From Candidatus Saccharimonadota bacterium (GTDB lineage: Bacteria > Patescibacteriota > Saccharimonadia > Saccharimonadales > Saccharimonadaceae): a stretch of 39,348 bases of DNA. Of the stretch, positions 1 through 8,514 are shown one piece after another. Position 1 is the stretch's first letter. Every line of letters starts with the position of its first letter. The notes beneath the pieces were generated by a model, which was given only the letters and a program-made list of their open reading frames with translations, did no database searches and had not been told where the DNA came from. The position numbers and the translations under genes are program-made. The stretch is from positions 1 through 39,348 of the forward strand of contig JAFRJN010000002.1 of the NCBI GenBank assembly GCA_017432225.1, in the 5' to 3' direction.

Positions 1-1
1 C

Positions 2-358
2 CCGAAAGGCTGGAGCCTCCCAACTGGTGGAAGCGGTGGAGAGTTTGAAACTCTCGCTACGGCATACGGCTATGGCACTGATAGCGGTAGCACAGTGGCT
101 GGCAAATTACTAGTCGCTAATCCATCTACTGCCACCGAGAACATTAACGGCCAATATGCGCCTGGTCTCTTACTAGGTGGCATCTACGGCAGTAACGGCG
201 CCAACAACGTTGGCACGAACGGCTACTACTGGTCTAGTACTTCCTATTCAGTTGGGCACGGGTACGGCTTGTACATCAGTACTTCAGGCGTCGACCCACT
301 ACATCACAACCATAAGTACTACGGCCGGGCCGTTCGTTGCCTCCTCCAAGAATCCTAG
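2..358 (+). CDS. FISUMP-domain surface protein, C-terminal part (5' truncated by window)
   Basis: The frame is open from the first complete codon at position 2 to a TAG at 356-358, so only the last 118 residues are present. It begins PKGWSLPTGG, contains NGYYWSSTSYS and ends VRCLLQES. This matches the C-terminus of the full-length protein at 22824-24209, which has PTGWRLPTSG, NGDYWSSTTYS and IRCLLQES at the same places. That pattern (GWRLPT, YWSST, RC near the end) is typical of the Fibrobacter succinogenes major paralogous domain (FISUMP, a C-type-lectin-like fold). By analogy the whole protein is a secreted or surface-anchored adhesin-like protein; the ligand is unknown. The two copies also differ at silent positions, so they are old paralogues. 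The gene is followed after 41 bases by ileS with its own promoter. Confidence 0.85.
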   Translation, partial: PKGWSLPTGGSGGEFETLATAYGYGTDSGSTVAGKLLVANPSTATENINGQYAPGLLLGGIYGSNGANNVGTNGYYWSSTSYSVGHGYGLYISTSGVDPLHHNHKYYGRAVRCLLQES

Positions 359-363
359 CCTCC

Positions 364-392
364 TTGTCAACATCACCGCAAAATGGTACAAT
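364..392 (+). promoter_or_regulatory. ileS promoter, apparently leaderless
   Basis: TTGTCA at 364-369 is followed by a 17-base spacer and TACAAT at 387-392. The ileS ATG is at 400, 7 bases after the -10 box. There is no ribosome binding site before the ATG, so transcription should start on or next to the start codon. Confidence 0.6.
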
Positions 393-399
393 AATAGAC

Positions 400-3282
400 A
401 TGAAATACAGAGCGGGAGAGCGCCGGAGGGCGATAGAATACGAAAAAGCTATTTCTGATTGGTGGAAAAAGCACCAGATTTTTGAAAAATCCATTTCAGA
501 ACGGCCAGAAGACAAATCTTATGTTTTTTACGACGGCCCCCCGTTCATCACCGGCATGCCCCATCACGGCACGCTTTTAAGCTCCATTGTCAAAGACGCC
601 GTTCCACGCTATTATACCATGCATGGTTACAGGGTAGAGAGAAGATGGGGTTGGGATTGCCACGGCCTCCCCGCCGAGAACTTTGTCGAAAAGCAGCTCG
701 GCATCACCGATAGAAGAGACATCGGCACCAAGTGGAGCCTCGAGGATTATATTATTAAAGCCCGCGAATCTATGGTCGCAAACTCCGAAACTTGGCGCGA
801 TACCATCGACCGCGTCGGCCGCTGGGTCGATTTCGACCACCCTTACCGCACCATGAACAAGGACTTCATGGAGTCCGTCTGGTGGGCTTTCAAGAAGCTC
901 TACGAAGCTGGCAAAATCTACGAAGGCCGCAAAGTCTTGATGTACGACACCAAATTCGCCACCCCAGTCTCAAAGGCCGAAGTCACCATGGATAACGACG
1001 CCTACCAGACCGTCACCGACCCTTCCGCTTATGTAAAGTTCAAGGGAAAAGATTTTTATTTTCTAGCTTGGACTACCACTCCTTGGACTCTGATGGCTAA
1101 CCGCACTCTAGCAGTTAATGCTACAATGGACTATGGTATCTATAACATAGACGGCGAAAAACTCGTTGTCGCAACCAAACTTGCCAAAAAAATATTCGAA
1201 AACGAAAAACCCGAAAAGACCCTCAAAGGTCAAGACCTCGCAGGTCTTGAATACGAATCATTGGACGGCACCATTTGCCAAGTCTTCACTGCGGATTTCG
1301 TGGGAGAAGAGGAAGGCACCGGCATCGTCCATATCGCTCCAGCTTACGGTGAAGACGACTACGAATTATACAAAAAACATGAGGACAAAATCGGCTTCAT
1401 TGACACTCTCGACGAAAACGGCTATTATCTACCAGAATACGCGGAGAAACTCCACAACCTCGGAGTTAGAGATACCGACGACCACGGCATCCAGATCTGG
1501 GCCGGCAACAAATTCATCGCCAAATGCCTCGAAGAAAAGGGAATTATTTACAAAATCGAATATATCCAGCACGAATACCCCTTCAATCCTAGAAGCAAAG
1601 AACGCATCATGTATCGTGCTTTTCCATCTTGGTTTTTCGACATTAATGGCCAAAAGCAGCTCATGCTAGAGGAGAACGAAAACGTCAACTGGTTCCCAGA
1701 GCATTTAAAGCACGGTCGTTTCATGAAAAATATCGAGCAGGCCCCCGACTGGAACTTATCTCGCGATCGCTTCTGGGCCACCGCCATGCCAGTTTGGAAA
1801 GGCGGCAAAGGCACCGTCAAAGTCATAGGTAGCTACGAAGAGCTCAAAGAACTCTCCGGCGTAGAGCTAGAAGATTATCACCGCCCGTGGGTCGATGCTA
1901 TCGAATTCGACTACGAAGGCGAGCATTTTAAACGTATCGAAAAAGTACTAGACTGTTGGTTCGAATCCGGCTCCATGCCGTTTGCAGAGCTCCACTATCC
2001 GTTCGAAAACAAAGAAAAGTTTGAGAAGAATTACCCTGCCGACTTCATCGTCGAATACGTCGGTCAAGTCCGCGCCTGGTTCTACTACGTCCACGCGGTC
2101 AACACCGCTCTCGCCGAAATTGGCGCCTTTGGCGACAAGGCTAAAAAAGGTCACAAAAATGCTTACAAGAATGTCATCACCACCGGCACTCTAGCTGGCA
2201 ACGACGGCCGCAAGATGAGTAAATCCCTCGGCAACTTTACCGATCCAAACGTCCTGATGGACCAATACTCCGCCGACTCACTTCGCTTCCTCTTGCTTTC
2301 CAGCCCAGTATTATCCGGCGAAGATTTCGCCCTTCTCGACAAAGACGTCTCCGATGTCAACCGCAAACTCGCCATGCTCTGGAACGTTTATGATTTCTTC
2401 ACCACCTACGCCGAAATCGACGGTATCGATAGCGAAAATATTAAAGATCTAAAATCAGAAAACATCTTGGATCAATGGATTATTTCCAGAGTTTACGAGC
2501 TAGAAAAAGAAATCACCCTAGGTATGGAGAAATACGACATCCCGACGGCACTTGCTGGCGTCCTCCCGTTTATTGATGATTTATCTAACTGGTACGTCCG
2601 TCGCTCTCGCCGCCGTTTTTCCAAAAACGACGACAGAGACGACAAAATGAGCGCCTACTCCACCCTGTATTATATATTAATATATACAGCGCACCTCTTG
2701 GCGCCGTTTACTCCGTTCCTTGCCGAGGAATTATACCATAAGCTGACCGGAAAAACCGATTCCATCCACCTCCACGACTGGCCGACCCCAGGCGAAGCCA
2801 ATCAAGAAGTTCTGGATAATATGTCTCGCACCCGCGCCATCATTACCGACGCTCTCGCCCTCCGTATGCAAAAGTCCGACACCGAGGACCAGATCAAAAT
2901 CCGCCAGCCTCTAAATATACTCGAATACCCCGGCGACCAGCTCGACGACTTCTACGAACAAATCATCAAAGAAGAAGTCAACGTCAAGTCTGTTAAAAAT
3001 GGCAAAGAGTTGAAGCTAGACAAGACCCTCACCAAAGAATTGAGGGAAGAAGGCTACGCTCGCGACCTCATCCGCGCCATCCAGTCCGCTAGAAAGCACG
3101 CTGGTTTACAAATGGACGACCGCATCAAGCTCTCACTGTCTGCCGACATCCCCGCCGACTATACAGATTTGGTCAAAAAAGAAGTCTTGGCCGACGAACT
3201 CGTCAAAAACGAGAACTTCGCTTACGACGAAATCGCCAAAATCGGCAAAGAAAACGTCACTATCTCACTAGAAAAGATATAA
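400..3282 (+). CDS. ileS: Isoleucyl-tRNA synthetase
   Basis: Class I aminoacyl-tRNA synthetase of about 960 residues that charges tRNA-Ile with isoleucine in the cytoplasm. The HIGH-equivalent lies in PPFITGMPHHGTLL near residue 50, followed by the WGWDCHGLPAE block. The editing (CP1) domain fills the middle with TTTPWTL and GTGIVHIAPAYGEDDYEL. CWFESGSMPFAE precedes the KMSKS loop in GRKMSKSLGN, and an anticodon-binding helical domain ends the protein. PHHGT instead of PHLGH, and the general spacing, suggest the eukaryote-like type-2 IleRS found in many CPR bacteria. The reading frame extends upstream to 337 with a non-ATG start, but MKYRAGERR at 400 is chosen because a good promoter ends just before it and the family begins here. 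The last codons form one arm of a long inverted repeat. Confidence 0.95.
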   Translation: MKYRAGERRRAIEYEKAISDWWKKHQIFEKSISERPEDKSYVFYDGPPFITGMPHHGTLLSSIVKDAVPRYYTMHGYRVERRWGWDCHGLPAENFVEKQLGITDRRDIGTKWSLEDYIIKARESMVANSETWRDTIDRVGRWVDFDHPYRTMNKDFMESVWWAFKKLYEAGKIYEGRKVLMYDTKFATPVSKAEVTMDNDAYQTVTDPSAYVKFKGKDFYFLAWTTTPWTLMANRTLAVNATMDYGIYNIDGEKLVVATKLAKKIFENEKPEKTLKGQDLAGLEYESLDGTICQVFTADFVGEEEGTGIVHIAPAYGEDDYELYKKHEDKIGFIDTLDENGYYLPEYAEKLHNLGVRDTDDHGIQIWAGNKFIAKCLEEKGIIYKIEYIQHEYPFNPRSKERIMYRAFPSWFFDINGQKQLMLEENENVNWFPEHLKHGRFMKNIEQAPDWNLSRDRFWATAMPVWKGGKGTVKVIGSYEELKELSGVELEDYHRPWVDAIEFDYEGEHFKRIEKVLDCWFESGSMPFAELHYPFENKEKFEKNYPADFIVEYVGQVRAWFYYVHAVNTALAEIGAFGDKAKKGHKNAYKNVITTGTLAGNDGRKMSKSLGNFTDPNVLMDQYSADSLRFLLLSSPVLSGEDFALLDKDVSDVNRKLAMLWNVYDFFTTYAEIDGIDSENIKDLKSENILDQWIISRVYELEKEITLGMEKYDIPTALAGVLPFIDDLSNWYVRRSRRRFSKNDDRDDKMSAYSTLYYILIYTAHLLAPFTPFLAEELYHKLTGKTDSIHLHDWPTPGEANQEVLDNMSRTRAIITDALALRMQKSDTEDQIKIRQPLNILEYPGDQLDDFYEQIIKEEVNVKSVKNGKELKLDKTLTKELREEGYARDLIRAIQSARKHAGLQMDDRIKLSLSADIPADYTDLVKKEVLADELVKNENFAYDEIAKIGKENVTISLEKI

Positions 3283-3448
3283 GTAAATTTCTGAGCATTT
3301 GATGAACCCAAGAAAATTTTGAGAATTTTAGAAAATTGTCAGTCGCGAACCCTGAAGAGAGCCGTGAGACGACTGCAATTTTCGTTAAGAAATTCGAAAA
3401 ATTTTCCTGGTGCGAAATCAACCGCGAAGAAATTTACTTATATCTTTT
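3272..3448 (+). repeat. Long imperfect palindrome over the ileS stop (terminator-like)
   Basis: Bases 3272-3292 are perfectly complementary to 3428-3448 (21 bp). Inside, 3309-3350 pairs imperfectly with about 3370-3412, giving one giant hairpin of about 177 nt. The 5' arm contains the ileS stop codon at 3280-3282. The 3' arm ends in TCTTTTTC, and the next -35 box starts at 3460. It probably ends or protects the ileS transcript. No other gene fits this stretch. Confidence 0.75.
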
Positions 3449-3459
3449 TCTCAGTTAAT

Positions 3460-3521
3460 TTGACTTTTTTCCATTTTTTGCCATAATCACTATTGACTTT
3501 TTTCGCAATGTGTGCTATACT
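3460..3521 (+). promoter_or_regulatory. Tandem promoters for the 3612 gene
   Basis: The downstream promoter is near-consensus: TTGACT 3493-3498, a 17-base spacer with TGTGC before TATACT at 3516-3521. A second TTGACT at 3460-3465 is followed 16 bases later by CATAAT at 3482-3487. The predicted 5' leader (about 3528-3611) is strikingly rich in A and poor in G, with one short hairpin GTTAGAA/TTCTAAC, then AAAAAGGAGCAAAAA before the ATG. This suggests strong expression from an unstructured leader. Confidence 0.7.
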
Positions 3522-3611
3522 CAAATTAAGTTAGAAAATAAAACAAACATTCTAACAAACAAAACAACAAAATAAAAACAAAAATAAATCAAAAACAAAA
3601 AGGAGCAAAAA

Positions 3612-3890
3612 ATGGCGGAAAAACTAAAAACACAAACTTTAAATATCCCATCTGAAGTAGTCGATTCAGAATGGCGAGACGACATCGACACGGACTACGC
3701 CACTCGTGAAGATGGCTCTATAGAATCAAACTTTGAATTCTACGGCGACAACGAAAAACAGGAAGGAGAATACATCAGTCCTTCAAAGGTCAGCAAAGAA
3801 TCTTTATCTCAAATCAAAGATTTTCAAGTCAAATTAGACTTCACCAAGCTAGGCAAACTCTTGAAGCAAGAACTAGCCAAATCCGTTTAA
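3612..3890 (+). CDS. Small acidic hypothetical protein
   Basis: A 92-residue protein with no family I recognise. It is acidic in its first two thirds (EWRDDIDTDYATREDGS, then FYGDNEKQEGEY) and ends with a short amphipathic stretch FTKLGKLLKQELAKSV. It has no signal peptide, membrane segment or cysteine, so it is probably cytoplasmic. The ATG is supported by the AAGGAG ribosome binding site 7-8 bases upstream and by a near-consensus promoter. The A-rich leader and promoter quality suggest an abundant product. A 30-codon reading frame follows, and a terminator closes the unit at 4062-4095. Confidence 0.7.
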   Translation: MAEKLKTQTLNIPSEVVDSEWRDDIDTDYATREDGSIESNFEFYGDNEKQEGEYISPSKVSKESLSQIKDFQVKLDFTKLGKLLKQELAKSV

Positions 3891-3922
3891 GCCTAGCCAA
3901 AGACTAGAGAAGGACATTAAAA

Positions 3923-4015
3923 ATGGAACGCATCAGAGGCAAAATTTACACGATAGACCCTTTATACTACGACATCGTATATAAAACCATTTCAGCTATC
4001 GTGCTCATCATCTAA
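3923..4015 (+). CDS. Possible 30-residue membrane peptide
   Basis: A short frame starts ATG GAA CGC and ends with TAA at 4013-4015. It begins MERIRGKIYTIDPLYYDIVY and ends with the hydrophobic run ISAIVLII. GAGAAGGAC about 10 bases upstream could serve as its ribosome binding site. It lies between the 3612 gene and the terminator in the same transcript. The basic start and hydrophobic end would suit a membrane-associated peptide. There is no homology argument, so it may be untranslated. Confidence 0.35.
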   Translation: MERIRGKIYTIDPLYYDIVYKTISAIVLII

Positions 4016-4061
4016 AAGCAGTCCGATTAGAGGTGATCTAATAGACGCTCGCAACAGTTAA

Positions 4062-4095
4062 ACCAAAAACCGAACAAAATGTTCGGTTTTTTGTT
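4062..4095 (+). terminator. Rho-independent terminator
   Basis: AAAACCGAACA and TGTTCGGTTTT form an 11-bp stem with an AAA loop, and the T run continues as TTGTT. It closes the small-protein transcription unit. Confidence 0.85.
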
Positions 4096-4158
4096 GTAGC
4101 CGTTATGGCTTTGGCTTGCCAAAAGCTAAACTTTTTTGCACAAAAATTGATTTTACGC

Positions 4159-4185
4159 TTGACCCACCATTTCGTTTATGATAAT
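4159..4185 (+). promoter_or_regulatory. Promoter for the 4223-8351 surface gene unit
   Basis: TTGACC at 4159-4164 precedes TATGATAAT at 4177-4185. The spacer is 15 bases if GATAAT is used as the -10, which is short. The only G-rich site upstream of the ATG at 4223 is AGAAAGG, about 20 bases away, so the start is weakly supported on this side. Confidence 0.45.
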
Positions 4186-4222
4186 CTTATAACAGAAAGG
4201 TAATACATAACAAAATAAAACC

Positions 4223-4549
4223 ATGGCAGTCTATCTCATTGAGCCGGAGGTATTGGGGCAAATTGTTGATGCGCTCATCGACGAAAAATATCCAAACAAA
4301 AAAGACATACCCGCCGGGCTAAAAAACGAGGCAATGCAGGCCCTCGATTATCAAATTTTAAGAGACATTTTGGGGAGTCTCACGAAGGAACAAGGTCAAG
4401 AGTTGAGCGCTCTTCTAGACAAAGATGATTCCGACGAAGACGCACTTCAAAAGTTTTTTGAAAGTCAAAACATTGATTTAGACAAAGTCGTCGAAAAATC
4501 CATGGTCGATTTTAAAAACCGTTTTCTAGGAGGGAATCAGAATGCGTAG
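4223..4549 (+). CDS. Small helical hypothetical protein
   Basis: A 108-residue acidic protein with no signal peptide or membrane segment. It is predicted mostly helical (LGQIVDALIDEKY, LKNEAMQALDYQILRDILGSL, ALQKFFESQNIDLDKVVEKSM). It resembles the small DUF5663-type helical proteins common in CPR genomes, but I cannot confirm membership by eye. Its stop overlaps the next start by 8 bases (ATG 4542, TAG 4547-4549), so the two are almost certainly translationally coupled. A role alongside the downstream coiled-coil membrane protein is inferred from that coupling only. Confidence 0.75.
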   Translation: MAVYLIEPEVLGQIVDALIDEKYPNKKDIPAGLKNEAMQALDYQILRDILGSLTKEQGQELSALLDKDDSDEDALQKFFESQNIDLDKVVEKSMVDFKNRFLGGNQNA

Positions 4550-6767
4550 TCCAGAATTTTCTAGCAGCTTTGAGGAGTTTAACGACAACCAAGAAAACCT
4601 CACCGATACCAACGATAGGTATAACGATGAAGTCGAACGCACCAAGATGCGAATCGAAGAAGAAGAGCGCCAAAAAGAATTAGTTCTAAAGCAACACGAG
4701 CTCGAAGAAAGACTCCGCGCCCTCGGCGTAGACCCAGAGCCAATCATCAAAAAAGCTCGCGAAGATTACCTTGCCAAAAAAGCCCGAGTGGCCAAAAACA
4801 CTGCCAAAGTTGAAGAAAACAAAAAGACCGAGTCAGCTCCAGCCCCAGCTCCGGCTCCAAAATCAGAAGCCGTTCCAGAGCCGGCATCAGCTCCAAAACC
4901 GGAAGCAACTCCAGCTCCAAAACCTGAAGTAACCCCAGTCCCAGAGCCAACCCCAGCCCCAGCTCCAGAAAAACTTACCGTCAAAGAAGTTTCTCCAGCC
5001 GAAGTTGGCAAGCAGATTAGAAAAAGCCCTGGCCTCAAAAAGATTTTGACTCGCATCGCGATTACTGCGGGCGCTGTGATCACTGGTGCGGCAGCCATCT
5101 TTGGCGCTTACACCATGTCCAAGAATCGCAAAGCTCCAGTCAATAATCCTGTCGCCACCGAAAGCGTCGTCGACTCACTAGGTACGGATGCTTTGCGGGA
5201 CGAGCAGCTAGGGTATGAAGACGCCTCTACTGGCGACGCTCGTGAAGCGGCTAGACTCATTAGCGAATATGATGATACTGGCTCGTCAGCAAACGAGACG
5301 GAAGTCGAAGAACATGTATCAGCCGAAAACTCCAGAGTTGCCGGCGAGACTGTTTATAACGTATCATATGATTATAATAAATTCCTCGATGTCGACAACA
5401 AAGTTTCCACGAGAGCCTATCAATATAATCACGATAGTGAATATGGCAACCGCGACGCTTCCACCGGTGGCATTATGGAAGTAGCTACCGACGAGCCAGA
5501 GGCTCTTGCATCCTATGCCTACAATATTTTCACTGACGAGGAAAAGAAAGAACTTGGCATCGACGGTCTCACTATGACCCAGATTGACGACAAATTCGAC
5601 CAAGAAGGCGGTGGCGAACTCCAGAAGAAACTTCTGAGTAAGTTAGAGCAAGTTCTAAAAGACAAAGAAAACACCAGCTTTGATTTCTATTACGAAAACG
5701 ACACCGAGAAGACTAACTACATTTACTTTATAGGCGAAAACGGCGAAGATATTTTCGCATCCGAAGGGAACCTCAGCACCTTCGTCGCTACACCTAGCAA
5801 ATTCAAAATTGGCTACGACGTCAAGAAACGTGACAACGCTCCACAGGTTGATATTTACCGTAATATTACCATGTCTGACGGTACTGTCAAGAAAGTCAAA
5901 ATGCTCGACCTCAACATGCGCTGTGGCTACCAGCCAAATTATGAAATCGCCCCAGAGGGTGTCAAACACGTCGAAGTCAAGCAAGAAGCCGAAACGGTCA
6001 CTCCGCCAGTCACAATCGAGACTCCAGAGACTCCGACTAGTCCAGAGCCGACCCCAGAGCCGACCCCAACGCCAGAGCCAACGCCAACTCCTACCCCGAC
6101 CCCAGAACCTACCCCGACCCCAGAGCCAACTCCGACCCCAACTCCTACTCCTACTCCTACCCCAACGCCGACTCCTACACCTACCCCTACCCCTACTCCA
6201 ACTCCAACACCAGAGCCAGAACCAACTCCAACACCAGAGCCAACTCCAACCCCAACACCAGAGCCAGAGCCAACTCCAACCCCGCACATTCCAAAGAGCG
6301 AGGAGGAGGAAATCGCCCACGCTGGCGAGCACGTCACTCCATTACCACTAGACGAGGAAGTCACTCCGAAGACTACTCTAGAAGAAGACCAGGCTAACTT
6401 CGCCGCTATCGAAGAGCAAAGAAAAGCCGACGAAGCCGCCAAGGCCGAAGCCGAGCGCGTCGCCAAAGAACAGGCCGAAAGAGAAGCCGCCGCAAGGGAA
6501 GAAGCCAAGAATCGTGAACAAATTCAGGCTAACGAAGAACAGTTGAGAAGAGCTGACGAGGCCGCCAGAGCCGCCGAGGCCGCTGCCGCCGCCGAGCAGG
6601 CTGCCAGAGCCGAAGCTGAAAGAGCAAATGCTGAAGAGCAAGCCGCCCGTGAAGCCGCTCAAGCCGAAGCCGACGCTAGAGCCGCCGCAAATAGCGCCGA
6701 AGCCGAATCTCACGCCGATGACACCGCCGCCGAGCGCGCCGCCCTATTCGAAAGTGGTAATTTCTAA
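4542..6767 (+). CDS. Large coiled-coil membrane protein with Thr-Pro repeat region
   Basis: A 741-residue protein of unknown function. Residues 1-90 are charged coiled coil ([20 protein letters not shown]). Residues about 98-145 are Pro/Ala/Glu-rich. One membrane segment lies near 168-190 ([20 protein letters not shown]). Residues about 200-480 are a folded acidic region with many Tyr and Asp. Residues about 493-583 are a Thr-Pro/Glu-Pro repeat, and 617-735 form a long Ala/Glu-rich helix ([20 protein letters not shown]). The Pro-Thr stalk suggests that the part after the membrane segment spans the cell surface, but there is no classical signal peptide and the orientation is an inference. AGGAGGG lies just before the ATG. 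It is followed after 21 bases by a secreted protein gene. Confidence 0.85.
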   Translation: MRSPEFSSSFEEFNDNQENLTDTNDRYNDEVERTKMRIEEEERQKELVLKQHELEERLRALGVDPEPIIKKAREDYLAKKARVAKNTAKVEENKKTESAPAPAPAPKSEAVPEPASAPKPEATPAPKPEVTPVPEPTPAPAPEKLTVKEVSPAEVGKQIRKSPGLKKILTRIAITAGAVITGAAAIFGAYTMSKNRKAPVNNPVATESVVDSLGTDALRDEQLGYEDASTGDAREAARLISEYDDTGSSANETEVEEHVSAENSRVAGETVYNVSYDYNKFLDVDNKVSTRAYQYNHDSEYGNRDASTGGIMEVATDEPEALASYAYNIFTDEEKKELGIDGLTMTQIDDKFDQEGGGELQKKLLSKLEQVLKDKENTSFDFYYENDTEKTNYIYFIGENGEDIFASEGNLSTFVATPSKFKIGYDVKKRDNAPQVDIYRNITMSDGTVKKVKMLDLNMRCGYQPNYEIAPEGVKHVEVKQEAETVTPPVTIETPETPTSPEPTPEPTPTPEPTPTPTPTPEPTPTPEPTPTPTPTPTPTPTPTPTPTPTPTPTPTPEPEPTPTPEPTPTPTPEPEPTPTPHIPKSEEEEIAHAGEHVTPLPLDEEVTPKTTLEEDQANFAAIEEQRKADEAAKAEAERVAKEQAEREAAAREEAKNREQIQANEEQLRRADEAARAAEAAAAAEQAARAEAERANAEEQAAREAAQAEADARAAANSAEAESHADDTAAERAALFESGNF
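6025..6287 (+). repeat. Low-complexity Thr-Pro/Glu-Pro coding repeat
   Basis: An uninterrupted array of six-base units of the form CCN ACN, with some CCA GAG units, encodes (PT)n and PEPTPTP. Silent-site variation between units (CCG, CCA, CCC, CCT; ACC, ACT, ACG, ACA) indicates selection on the protein. Such arrays can still change length by slippage. Confidence 0.85.
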
Positions 6768-6788
6768 TAATATAAAGAAAGGAACGAA

Positions 6789-8351
6789 ATGACCCATCTA
6801 AAAACCCTACTTACCAAACTAAAAGCTCCCGCCTTCGCTCTCGCTGGGATTTCCACGGCCACTGTTGCTGTCGCCATGGGCTTCTCCACTGCTCATGCTT
6901 GGGGTCCGGAGCGCCCTACTTATACCAACCAAAACCCCGCTGACTACGCTACCTTTAACTCTATCACCGACAACGCAGCTGTAGGTGACGAACGCAACTT
7001 CGTCCGCATCCGCGAGGCTGGCACTGAGGACACTTTTGTCGATGAACTTGAAGTAGTCCCAGGGCACGAATATGAAGTATATATATACTATCACAACAAC
7101 GCCGCGACCGACACCAATGCTAGCGGCTACGGCATTGCCACCAACACCCGCGTGGCTTCCGCCTATCCTACAGTAGTTAATACTGGCGAGCGTGGCATGG
7201 TTAGCGGCATCATCAGCTGGAGCTACGTTACCCCGTCCGACCCTAATAACGCTTTAGAAGGCACTGTTTGGGACGAAGCCTATGTTACGAGTAGCGTCGA
7301 CGGCGTCGTTTTGAAATACAAAACCGGTACTGCCATTATTCACAACGGTGGCGAAGCTAATGGTTCGGTCCTGCCATCAGATTTGTTCACAAAAGAAGGT
7401 ACGCCAATCGGCTACAACATGTTGACCGGCACTATTCCGGGCTGCGCTGAATATTCCGGCCACATCACCTACACACTCGTCACCGAGAATCCAGGCTCAT
7501 CTCTCACTAAACAGGTTTCCTTGGACGGTGAAAACTGGGCTTACAATGTCGAAGCTAAGCCAGGCGACATCGTTACCTACAAAGTCGCTTTCGAAAACAC
7601 CGGCAATACCAACTTTACCAACCTTATCCTTACCGACAGCCACGACGAAGATTTGATCCTTCGCGCCGGTAGTACCAAAATCTTTGACTATCAGCACACC
7701 GATGGCTACACCATTGATGATATTATCGACATCAGTGGTTACAACACCGGCGATCTATTAAACGGCGGTCTCGTCCAGGCCATTTACCAAATGCAAGTCA
7801 GAAACGACAATTCCTCTTGCGGTAAAACTCTCACCAACACCATCACCGCCAGTTTCAACTCTACCGAGCAAAAAACTGATTCTACTACTGTCACGGTAGT
7901 TTGTGATGACGTCCCGGTCACTCCAGACACTCCCGAGACTCCAAGCGAAATCGTTAACACCGGTCCGCTTGAAATCGCCATGGCGGCCGTCGTGGTCATC
8001 GCCATTGGTGGTGCCGGCTTCTACCTCTATCGTACTCGCCGCACTCTAAAGACCGTTGAAAATGTCGTAACCGGTACTGGCGACCAAGCTCCTTCTGCTG
8101 GAGTCGCACCGGCCAGCCCAGAAGGCCCATCTGCGCCAAGCACGCCAGCAGCTCCATCCGCTCCGGCAAATCCAGCAACACCAGCAAACCCAGCTACCCC
8201 AGCAAATCCATCTGCTCCTAGTCCAGTCGACCAAGCTGTAGCCAATTACCAAGCAGGTGTCAGCCCTGCCGGGTTCTCCCAGTCAGCCAGTCCAAATTCA
8301 AATCCGACTCCAATTTCCGGGACGCCAACCACTCCAGAGCACAACCAGTAA
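6789..8351 (+). CDS. Secreted surface protein with DUF11-like domain and C-terminal membrane anchor
   Basis: A 520-residue protein. A signal peptide occupies residues 1-37 with the cleavage motif STAHA before WGPERP. An N-terminal beta-rich domain follows (VPGHEYEVYIYYHNNAA). Near 235-370 there is a DUF11-like repeat of the kind found in cell-surface proteins (KPGDIVTYKVAFENTGNTNF). IVNTGP precedes a membrane helix at about 395-415, followed by RTRR and a 105-residue Pro/Ala/Ser tail. The NTGP-helix-RR arrangement resembles a sortase signal, but the long tail argues against sorting and cleavage. AAAGGAAC precedes the ATG. It probably forms an operon with the two genes upstream and is displayed on the cell surface. 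The Ala-Pro tail may lie in the cytoplasm. Confidence 0.85.
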   Translation: MTHLKTLLTKLKAPAFALAGISTATVAVAMGFSTAHAWGPERPTYTNQNPADYATFNSITDNAAVGDERNFVRIREAGTEDTFVDELEVVPGHEYEVYIYYHNNAATDTNASGYGIATNTRVASAYPTVVNTGERGMVSGIISWSYVTPSDPNNALEGTVWDEAYVTSSVDGVVLKYKTGTAIIHNGGEANGSVLPSDLFTKEGTPIGYNMLTGTIPGCAEYSGHITYTLVTENPGSSLTKQVSLDGENWAYNVEAKPGDIVTYKVAFENTGNTNFTNLILTDSHDEDLILRAGSTKIFDYQHTDGYTIDDIIDISGYNTGDLLNGGLVQAIYQMQVRNDNSSCGKTLTNTITASFNSTEQKTDSTTVTVVCDDVPVTPDTPETPSEIVNTGPLEIAMAAVVVIAIGGAGFYLYRTRRTLKTVENVVTGTGDQAPSAGVAPASPEGPSAPSTPAAPSAPANPATPANPATPANPSAPSPVDQAVANYQAGVSPAGFSQSASPNSNPTPISGTPTTPEHNQ

Positions 8352-8396
8352 GCTCAAAATAACAGAGTGCAAAACGTTTATAGCAAATAATTTCAA

Positions 8397-8467
8397 GGTG
8401 GGGGGTTGACTTTCCACCCCCGCTATGCTACTGTAGCGGCGGGTGGAATATACTATCCTTCCGCCCC
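8397..8467 (+). promoter_or_regulatory. Alternating hairpin set between the surface operon and rpsF
   Basis: Four segments can pair in alternative ways: GGTGGGGG (8397-8404), TTCCACCCCC (8412-8421), GGGTGGAA (8441-8448) and TTCCGCCC (8459-8466). Neighbouring segments are complementary, and a CGCTA/TAGCG stem caps the middle pair. This could be a terminator for the upstream operon or a two-state attenuator. The rpsF -35 box starts two bases after the last C run. Confidence 0.5.
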
Positions 8468-8468
8468 C

Positions 8469-8497
8469 TTGTCAATAATAAAAATCTGTGCTATAAT
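8469..8497 (+). promoter_or_regulatory. rpsF operon promoter
   Basis: TTGTCA 8469-8474, a 17-base spacer ending TGTGC, and TATAAT 8492-8497. The TGTGCTATAAT form recurs before rplU (30641) and the 34579 gene (34541), so it appears to be a strong housekeeping extended -10 here. Confidence 0.85.
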
Positions 8498-8514
8498 AAA
8501 AACAATATCAGCTC

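Noticed and set aside
161-358. Possible diversity-generating retroelement variable region in the FISUMP C-termini
   Set aside because: The two C-termini differ at many positions including silent sites and non-A positions. No template repeat or reverse transcriptase is in the window. Ordinary paralogue divergence explains it.
5655-6508. Long open frames on the minus strand opposite the Thr-Pro repeat
   Set aside because: They encode Trp/Arg- or Gly/Val-repeat sequences that are mirror images of the six-base repeat on the coding strand. They are shadows of the repeat, not genes.
7905-8050. Sortase (LPXTG) anchor in the 6789 surface protein
   Set aside because: NTGP before a helix and RR is suggestive, but more than 100 residues follow the helix and no sortase gene is in view, so a plain membrane anchor is preferred.
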